From a virus: a stretch of 32,154 nt of DNA. The DNA lies in IMG/VR virus record IMGVR_UViG_3300045972_000131, positions 1 to 32,154 of that record; one strand, given 5' to 3'. Of the stretch, positions 26,949 to 32,154 are shown piece after piece. The position numbers were made by a program, and so were the translations under genes. The stretch's first letter is position 1. The number at the start of each line of letters is the position of its first letter. The notes below the pieces were generated by a model. The model did not search any database. It was not told the DNA's origin and worked only from the letters and a program-made list of their open reading frames with translations.

Positions 26949-29472
26949 ATCACCCGCCGCGCTCGCCGCGCAGCAGGAAATGGCCAGCCGGGTGCTGTCG
27001 CGCCGCCGCCTGCTGCCGTTTATCCAGCGCATGAACCCGAAATACATGGCTGGATGGGTTCACGAGGACATCTGCAGGCGTCTGGAGCGCTTCTCCGACG
27101 ACATAGCGGCCGGTCTGAGCCCTCGTTTGATGCTGCTGATGCCACCACGCGCAGGCAAGTCCGAAATCGCCTCCAAGACCTTCCCAGCGTGGCATCTGGG
27201 CCGTCATCCAGACCATGAAATCATCGCGTGCTCGTACAACGTCGGCTTGGCGATGGACTTCAGTAAGCGGATCAAGGCGCTGCTTGAGGACAGCGCGTAC
27301 CAGACGGTGTTCGATGCGCGCTTGGACCCCGACAATAAATCCTCCGAGAGTTGGGGGCTGCTGAAACAGCCGGGATCGTATGTAGCAGCAGGCGTCGGCG
27401 GCGGAATTAACGGTAAAGGGGCGCACTGTCTCCCAGCTGGAACGATGATAGCTACCGAGATAGGAGAGATTGACATTGAGCACCTTTACCAGTTATCATC
27501 TCCGCCAAAGGTGCTCTCCTATGATCGCTCTGCCGGTACAGTCGTCGCGCGTCAGATCCTTGCGTTCTCGACTCGCCAGACCGCAGACCTGTATGAGATC
27601 ACCACAACCTCGGGAGTTACGCTCGTTCTGACCGGCGACCACCCGGTATTTTTGCCCGACGCAAACCAGTTTGTACGGGCCGACGAACTGGAGCGAATGT
27701 ATGGCACGACCGAGAGTGATGATCGACCTGACGTGTGCACTATGCAGCGCTGCGTTCCAGCGCGCACGATGCGACCACAACAAGTCTCTGAAACTCAACT
27801 GCCGCGAGTTTTATTGCTCAGTGGCGTGCAGCCGGCAGCACCACGCGCTGAAGAACAGAAAGCTCTGCACACAGTGCTCGGTGCCGTTGACGGTAGTGGG
27901 GCGGAGCCGAAATGCGAAATACTGCAGCAAGGAGTGCTGGCGAATGGCCTATCCGTTGCCGATCGTATCTTGCCCTCGGTGTGGCGTCGCCTACGCGCCC
28001 TTGAGCGCGCGTACCACGTACTGCTCGGGCGACTGCGCGGACGCAGCACACTCCGATCGCATGACCGGAACGGGGAATTCTCACTACAAGGACGGTCGGA
28101 GCTACGCCAAGTGGTTCCAAGAGATGAGGCCGTTGATTCTGGAGCGCGACGCGGGATGCGTCGTATGCAAGAAGACGACAAAGCCCCACGTCCACCACGT
28201 CGATCACGACCCGACGAACAACCGGGCGAGGAATCTTGTCGTTCTGTGCGCCAAGCACCACATGGTTCACCACAAGTCGGATACGACACCTTGGCCGTGG
28301 TTAGGCGAATACGCAGCGAGCAGGTCACAGTCTATGACCTCGAAGTGGGAGGAACGCACAATTTCTTTGCTGAAGGAATTTGCGTCCACAACTGCCTGAT
28401 TATTGATGACCCGCTAAAAAACGCCGAGGAAGCAGACAGCGCCACTACGCGGGAAGGCATCTGGAACTGGTACGGGTCGACCGCCTACACTCGGCTTGCG
28501 CCAGGCGGCGGCGTACTTATTATACAAACATGGTGGCATGACGATGACCTCGCCGGTCGATTGCAGGCGGAGATGGCCCGCGCCCGACCGGATGACATGG
28601 ACGTGGATCGCTTCGAGGTAATTAAGTACCCAGCGATCGCCGAACACGACGAGTATCTGGATACAGCCACCGACATGATCGTCTATGACGCCGCGCCGGA
28701 GCAGGGCCGGCTGCTGCGCAACAAGGGGGAAGCGTTGCATCCTGCGCGTTTTGACCTGAAAAAGCTGAACACAATCAAACGGACTATCCCCCAGCGCTTC
28801 TGGTCGGCACTGTATCAGCAGAACCCGGTGCCGGATGATGGTGCGTACTTCACGAAGGATCAGTTCAAGCGCGGGCCGATCCCGGAGACGAAGAACTCCA
28901 AGGTCTACATCGCCTGGGACTTTGCCATCAGCGAGAAAGCCCAGAACGATTACACGGTCGGCACCGTGGGCCTGCAGGATTACGACGATATGCTGCACGC
29001 CGCCGAGGTTGTCCGTTTTAAGTCAGCCGACGCTTTTTTCATTGTCGAGTCTATTCTCAGTCTAGCTAAGAGGTGGTACCATCCGAGCCTACAGCTGGGC
29101 TTCGAGGACGGGCAGATTTACCGCTCGATCGAGGCACTGCTCAAAAAGCGCATGCGTGAGACGAAGTTCTACCCGTCGATCGTCGTGCTCAAACCGATCA
29201 CCGATAAGATGGCCCGCGGAAGGGTGCTCCAGGGCCGGATGCAGCAGGGCATGGTCAGTTTTAACCACCAGGCCGAGTGGTACGACACAGTGAGAAACGA
29301 GATGCTGCGCTTCCCAGCGGGTGTCCACGATGACTGTGTTGACTCCTTGGCGTGGATGGCCCAGATGGCAGTTGGCAGCGAGCCCCCGAAGGCACCGAAG
29401 CCAAAAGCGCCGAAATCCTGGAAAGACAAGCTCAACGGCGGAGTCGCCGGTGTTTCACACATGGCGGCTTGA
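26929..29472 (+). CDS. Terminase large subunit interrupted by an intein (847 aa precursor)
   Basis: The packaging motor. The ATPase has Walker A PPRAGKS (72-78) and, after the intein, Walker B CLIIDDP (489-495). The C-terminal nuclease has IAWDFAISEKAQNDYT with the first acidic residue and HDDCVDSLAWMAQ as the last motif of the RNase H-like fold. Residues 167-488 are an intein inserted exactly between GGGINGKGAH and the Walker B strand; without it TerL is about 525 residues, a normal length. The motor should be inactive until the intein is removed. The start has AGGAAAAAG upstream, within the 47-aa gene. Confidence 0.95.
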   Translation: MAAATTKSPAALAAQQEMASRVLSRRRLLPFIQRMNPKYMAGWVHEDICRRLERFSDDIAAGLSPRLMLLMPPRAGKSEIASKTFPAWHLGRHPDHEIIACSYNVGLAMDFSKRIKALLEDSAYQTVFDARLDPDNKSSESWGLLKQPGSYVAAGVGGGINGKGAHCLPAGTMIATEIGEIDIEHLYQLSSPPKVLSYDRSAGTVVARQILAFSTRQTADLYEITTTSGVTLVLTGDHPVFLPDANQFVRADELERMYGTTESDDRPDVCTMQRCVPARTMRPQQVSETQLPRVLLLSGVQPAAPRAEEQKALHTVLGAVDGSGAEPKCEILQQGVLANGLSVADRILPSVWRRLRALERAYHVLLGRLRGRSTLRSHDRNGEFSLQGRSELRQVVPRDEAVDSGARRGMRRMQEDDKAPRPPRRSRPDEQPGEESCRSVRQAPHGSPQVGYDTLAVVRRIRSEQVTVYDLEVGGTHNFFAEGICVHNCLIIDDPLKNAEEADSATTREGIWNWYGSTAYTRLAPGGGVLIIQTWWHDDDLAGRLQAEMARARPDDMDVDRFEVIKYPAIAEHDEYLDTATDMIVYDAAPEQGRLLRNKGEALHPARFDLKKLNTIKRTIPQRFWSALYQQNPVPDDGAYFTKDQFKRGPIPETKNSKVYIAWDFAISEKAQNDYTVGTVGLQDYDDMLHAAEVVRFKSADAFFIVESILSLAKRWYHPSLQLGFEDGQIYRSIEALLKKRMRETKFYPSIVVLKPITDKMARGRVLQGRMQQGMVSFNHQAEWYDTVRNEMLRFPAGVHDDCVDSLAWMAQMAVGSEPPKAPKPKAPKSWKDKLNGGVAGVSHMAA
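27427..28392 (+). mobile_element. TerL intein with out-of-frame nested HNH gene
   Basis: This is a 322-residue intein. Block A has Cys1 (CLPAGTMIATEIGEIDIEHL). Block B is TGDHPVFLPD with the expected His. Blocks F and G are TVYDLEVGGTHNFFAEGICV then HN, with Cys as the +1 extein residue, so it is fully equipped to splice. The in-frame region between B and F (about residues 95-295) is Arg/Gln/Ser-rich nonsense with no nuclease motif. The +1 frame over the same DNA is a complete zinc-ribbon HNH endonuclease. Confidence 0.92.
27701..28399 (+). CDS. Zinc-ribbon HNH homing endonuclease nested out of frame in the TerL intein (232 aa)
   Basis: ATG at 27701 with GGAG 7 bases upstream, just after splicing block B of the host intein. 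Three Cys-pair ribbons occupy the N-terminal half: CALC...FYCSVAC, CTQC...YCSKEC and CPRC...YCSGDC. The HNH nuclease follows: CVVC (153-156), HVHHVDHDPTNN (163-174) and LCAKHHMVHH (182-191), with all catalytic and zinc residues present. The frame runs through the sequence encoding the C-terminal splicing block and stops at TGA 28397-28399, five bases into the extein. The ordered domain structure and good ribosome site show that this, not the TerL frame, carries the endonuclease. Confidence 0.88.
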   Translation: MARPRVMIDLTCALCSAAFQRARCDHNKSLKLNCREFYCSVACSRQHHALKNRKLCTQCSVPLTVVGRSRNAKYCSKECWRMAYPLPIVSCPRCGVAYAPLSARTTYCSGDCADAAHSDRMTGTGNSHYKDGRSYAKWFQEMRPLILERDAGCVVCKKTTKPHVHHVDHDPTNNRARNLVVLCAKHHMVHHKSDTTPWPWLGEYAASRSQSMTSKWEERTISLLKEFASTTA

Positions 29473-29517
29473 CCTGCTCTCTAAGCTCTACGATAGATCG
29501 AAGAAACGGACCACAAA

Positions 29518-29889
29518 ATGATCGCGCCCAACCCACTCCACCCCTTCCAGAAACCCTACAGCCGCTGCACATGCTCCAATGCCTTCGGAGGTCTGTTCCC
29601 TCCGGCATGCCCAATCCACGGCAACCCCGCCAATAGATTCGCGCCGATCCCATTTGACCCGGTCAACGGCCCGACCCCAATCCCGCCCCGACCGCTTGAA
29701 GATCCAGTTTCAATGCCTGGTCGGATTCATCAGGGCGCAGCTGACCTGAAACCGGGCGAGGGTCCGGTACCCGGCCCGACACCTGACACCAGCCCCAAGC
29801 CGGTCTACAGCCGCGAGTACACCGACGGCCACAACGCTGGCTTCAAGGCCGGCATCGAAGCAGCAGCCAGAATCCTGGGGTACAAATAA
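29518..29889 (+). CDS. Pro-rich protein with N-terminal Cys cluster (123 aa)
   Basis: Near the N-terminus YSRCTCSNAFGGLFPPACPI then HG gives a CxC...CPxHG cluster that may bind zinc. Residues about 35-95 are a Pro/Gly-rich linker (PVNGPTPIPPRPLEDPVS). The C-terminus EYTDGHNAGFKAGIEAAARI is a short amphipathic helix. Small proteins of this style commonly lie between terminase and portal genes; their function is unknown. The stop overlaps the portal start (TAATG). The ribosome site is weak. Confidence 0.75.
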   Translation: MIAPNPLHPFQKPYSRCTCSNAFGGLFPPACPIHGNPANRFAPIPFDPVNGPTPIPPRPLEDPVSMPGRIHQGAADLKPGEGPVPGPTPDTSPKPVYSREYTDGHNAGFKAGIEAAARILGYK

Positions 29890-32012
29890 TGCCTATCGAC
29901 ACCGGTCTGTCCTCAAAGGTCTGGTATCGCTACGCCTACGCGCGCGACAACGGCCACCACGATTTCGTCGATAAAGCCAACACGTGCGACGCGTTCTTCC
30001 GAGGCGACCAGTGGACCGATGCCGACCGCGCGGCGCTGCGCGCCAGCCGCCGCCCAGCGCTGACGATCAACAAGATCATCTCCACCGTCGGCAACGTGAT
30101 GGGTGAGCAGATTTACAACCGCAGCGAGATCAACTTCCGGCCCAAGTCCGGTGCGCCGGCCGCAACCGCCGACGTACTCACCAAGGTGTTCAAGCAGATC
30201 AGCGACAACAACCAGCTCGACTGGCGCCGCAGCGATATGTTCGCCGACGGCATCATCACCAGCCGGGGGTTTCTTGACGTGCGCATGGACTTCTCCGACG
30301 CCCTGCACGGTGAGGTCCGCATCGAGAACATGAACCCGAAGAACGTGATCATCGACAACGACGCCGAAGAGCACGACCCGGACAGCTGGAACGAGGTGTT
30401 CATCACGAAGTGGGTGACGGCAGACGACATCGCGGTGCTCTACAACAAGGCCGACGCCGAGCTGCTGCGCAACCGCGACGGCAGCTATTTCCCGTATGGG
30501 TTTGACTCCATCGACTTCGTGCGCGACCGCTTCGGTGCGCCGACCAGCTCGCTATCGAACACCAGCGGTGCCTATGACATGTCGCCGGTACTGCGCAATG
30601 TGCGCATCATCGAGCGCCAGCACCGCGTGCTCGACCGCCAGAACCACTTTATCGACCCGAAAACGGGCGACACGCGCCCGGTGCCTGACGGCTGGGACCG
30701 CGACCGGATTGCGCTGATCAAGCGGCAGTTCGGCTACGAGGTGATCCCAAAACTGACTAAACGCATCCGCTGGACGGTGATCTCGGACAACGTGGTGCTG
30801 CACGACGACTGGAGTCCTTACAAGCACTTCACCGTGGTGCCGTATTTCCCGTACTTCCGCCGCGGCCGCACGATCGGGCTGGTGGAGAACCTGCTCGGCC
30901 CGCAGGAGCTGTTGAACAAGGTCAGCTCCCAAGAGCTGCACGCGGTGAATTCCAGCGCCAACAGCGGCTACAAGTTCAAGACCGGCGCGTTGACCACGAT
31001 GACCGTCGAAGAGCTGGAGCAGCGCGGCGCCGAGACCGGTCTGGTGATCGAGATGAACGGCGACCTCGACGAGCTGGAGAAAATCCAGGCGAACGCCACG
31101 CCACAGGGTCTGGACCGCATCAGCTACAAGGCCGAAGAGCACATCAAGACGATCTCAGGCGTGTCGGACAGCCAGCAGGGCATGGACCGCGAGGACGTGT
31201 CGGGCAAGGCGATCCAGAACAAGCGCCAAGCCGCCAGCACGAACATGGCGAAGCCGCTGGACAGTCTGGTGCGCACGGACTTCATGCTGGCCCGGAACGT
31301 GCTGGACTTGGTGCAGACGTTCTACACCGAGGAACGCCTGCTGACGATCACCCACGACCGCGACGGCGGCGGTACCGACGAGCTGATGATTAACCAGACC
31401 TCGCCCGAAGGCTACGTACTCAACGACCTGACGGTCGGCGAGTACGACGTGACGATCAGCTCGGTGCCGCAGCGCGAGACCTTGGAAGACAGCCAGTTCG
31501 ACCAGGCAGTGTCGATGAAGAAGGACTTGGGCATCCAGATCCCGGACTCGTTCATCATCAAGACCTCCCGCCTGCTCAACAAGAACGACCTCATCAAGCA
31601 GCTCGAAGCCGAGAAAAACAGCCCCGAGGCACAAGCCGCCCAGCAGCTGCAGATTCGTGGCCAGACCGCCGAAGTCAGCAAGACCGAGGCCGAAACGCAG
31701 CAGAAACAGGCCGACGCAGGGCTGAAGGAAGCCAAGACCCAGAAAGAGGGCGTCGCCACGCAGAAGGACGCGCAGACGCCAATCGAGACGGGCGAGGGCA
31801 ACAACGAAGCCGAGATGGCCAAGGCCCAGTTCGACATGCAGCTGGAGCGCGAGCGGTTCCAGTTTGACCAGCAGATGCAGATGAAAGAGTTCGAGCTGAA
31901 GCAGCAGGAGATGCAGCAGAAGGCAGAGCTGGCCCGTCAGGCAGCAGCACAGAAGATGGTGGCAGACCGCGTCGCGGCCTCGCAGAAACCTAAAGCGCCG
32001 GCCGCAGCATGA
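29889..32012 (+). CDS. P22-type portal protein (707 aa)
   Basis: The large portal of podovirus-like heads. Recognisable stretches are the N-terminal FFRGDQWTDADRAALRASRR then PALTINKI, NVMGEQIYNRSEINFRP, ENMNPKNVIIDNDAEEHDPD and VFITKWVTADD, the usual order in P22 gp1-like portals. The C-terminal about 110 residues (from AEKNSPEAQAAQQL) form a long Gln/Glu/Lys-rich coiled coil, comparable to the barrel of P22. The protein forms a 12-subunit ring at one vertex through which TerL pumps DNA. The length is close to P22 gp1. The start overlaps the preceding stop by TAATG. Confidence 0.92.
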   Translation: MPIDTGLSSKVWYRYAYARDNGHHDFVDKANTCDAFFRGDQWTDADRAALRASRRPALTINKIISTVGNVMGEQIYNRSEINFRPKSGAPAATADVLTKVFKQISDNNQLDWRRSDMFADGIITSRGFLDVRMDFSDALHGEVRIENMNPKNVIIDNDAEEHDPDSWNEVFITKWVTADDIAVLYNKADAELLRNRDGSYFPYGFDSIDFVRDRFGAPTSSLSNTSGAYDMSPVLRNVRIIERQHRVLDRQNHFIDPKTGDTRPVPDGWDRDRIALIKRQFGYEVIPKLTKRIRWTVISDNVVLHDDWSPYKHFTVVPYFPYFRRGRTIGLVENLLGPQELLNKVSSQELHAVNSSANSGYKFKTGALTTMTVEELEQRGAETGLVIEMNGDLDELEKIQANATPQGLDRISYKAEEHIKTISGVSDSQQGMDREDVSGKAIQNKRQAASTNMAKPLDSLVRTDFMLARNVLDLVQTFYTEERLLTITHDRDGGGTDELMINQTSPEGYVLNDLTVGEYDVTISSVPQRETLEDSQFDQAVSMKKDLGIQIPDSFIIKTSRLLNKNDLIKQLEAEKNSPEAQAAQQLQIRGQTAEVSKTEAETQQKQADAGLKEAKTQKEGVATQKDAQTPIETGEGNNEAEMAKAQFDMQLERERFQFDQQMQMKEFELKQQEMQQKAELARQAAAQKMVADRVAASQKPKAPAAA

Positions 32013-32154
32013 AAACGACTCTGCCTCTGCTCATACACGCCATAGTCGGCATCGGTTTCCCGACTATGGCGGTGGCCGACATGGCCACGCGCGTCGGCCT
32101 GGCACGGTTCACTGGCAACCAGCACAGCGAGAGCTGGGAGTGGTTGCCTGACGA
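32009..32154 (+). CDS. Partial phage protein after portal
   Basis: The start at 32009 overlaps the portal stop (ATGA); the frame leaves the window at the right edge after 48 codons. The first about 20 residues (MKTTLPLLIHAIVGIGFPTM) are hydrophobic and signal-like, followed by VGLARFTGNQHSESWEWLPD, a segment I have seen in small phage proteins without known function. The end of the gene is not visible. Confidence 0.6.
   Translation, partial: MKTTLPLLIHAIVGIGFPTMAVADMATRVGLARFTGNQHSESWEWLPD

Noticed and set aside
27795-28328. Minus-strand frames inside the TerL intein
   Set aside because: They are Arg/Ser rich shadows of the nested HNH gene, which has ordered zinc and HNH motifs on the plus strand.

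Overview
The window is part of a tailed bacteriophage genome (Caudoviricetes). It encodes a small terminase, a large terminase and a P22-type portal, a phage replication set (family A DNA polymerase, primase-SF3 helicase, SNF2-like helicase, Cas4/RecB-like nuclease), and many tiny overlapping genes with phage-style ATGA/GTGA/TAATG junctions. The P22-type portal suggests a podovirus-like head. The GC-rich composition and several small families (DUF2591/NinX-like, an 'FLLGV..FR..yD.GRE.AHR.T.RRFE' protein, a VEDR.IELG protein) point to a proteobacterial host, but the host cannot be named. No integrase, lysis, tail or RNA polymerase gene is visible.

Layout. From about 25.8 kb down to base 1, every convincing gene is on the minus strand. 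In transcription order these are: small leader and membrane genes (25.8-23.3 kb), each second or third one preceded by a repeated, covarying hairpin; a 377-aa protein ending at a UUCG-type terminator; an AT-rich repeat region and a good sigma70 promoter; primase-helicase; eight small genes (19.4-18.0 kb); a 530-bp gene-free stretch with two very long RNA hairpins; a MoxR-type AAA+ ATPase; a tandem array of seven small related proteins ending in (R/A)LRMTT; paired Gly-rich (D/N/Y)G-repeat proteins; a VWA/metallopeptidase-like partner of the AAA+ protein; another pair of Gly-rich proteins; nuclease; SNF2 helicase; DNA polymerase; and several small or uncharacterised proteins. From 26.16 kb rightwards the genes are on the plus strand: TerS, a 47-aa protein, TerL, a Pro-rich protein, portal, and the start of another gene.

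Most striking are three inteins sitting in catalytic motifs: two in the polymerase (at the TGR motif and in motif B) and one in TerL (directly before Walker B). The first polymerase intein has an ordinary in-frame LAGLIDADG endonuclease. The second polymerase intein and the TerL intein have only splicing blocks in frame. Each carries a complete HNH-type homing endonuclease gene in a different reading frame of the same strand, so the intein frame there is an open but nonsensical overprint. The two nested endonucleases belong to different HNH families, so the arrangement appears to have arisen twice. A further free-standing HNH gene overlaps the 3' end of the polymerase gene.

Functional reading: the minus-strand block is the early/replication region, with polymerase, primase-helicase, SNF2 helicase and nuclease handling DNA. 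The AAA+/VWA pair with its intervening small proteins is probably a chaperone-like or remodelling cassette of unknown target. The plus-strand block is the start of the packaging/structural operon. All family assignments are made by eye from translated motifs; no database search was run.
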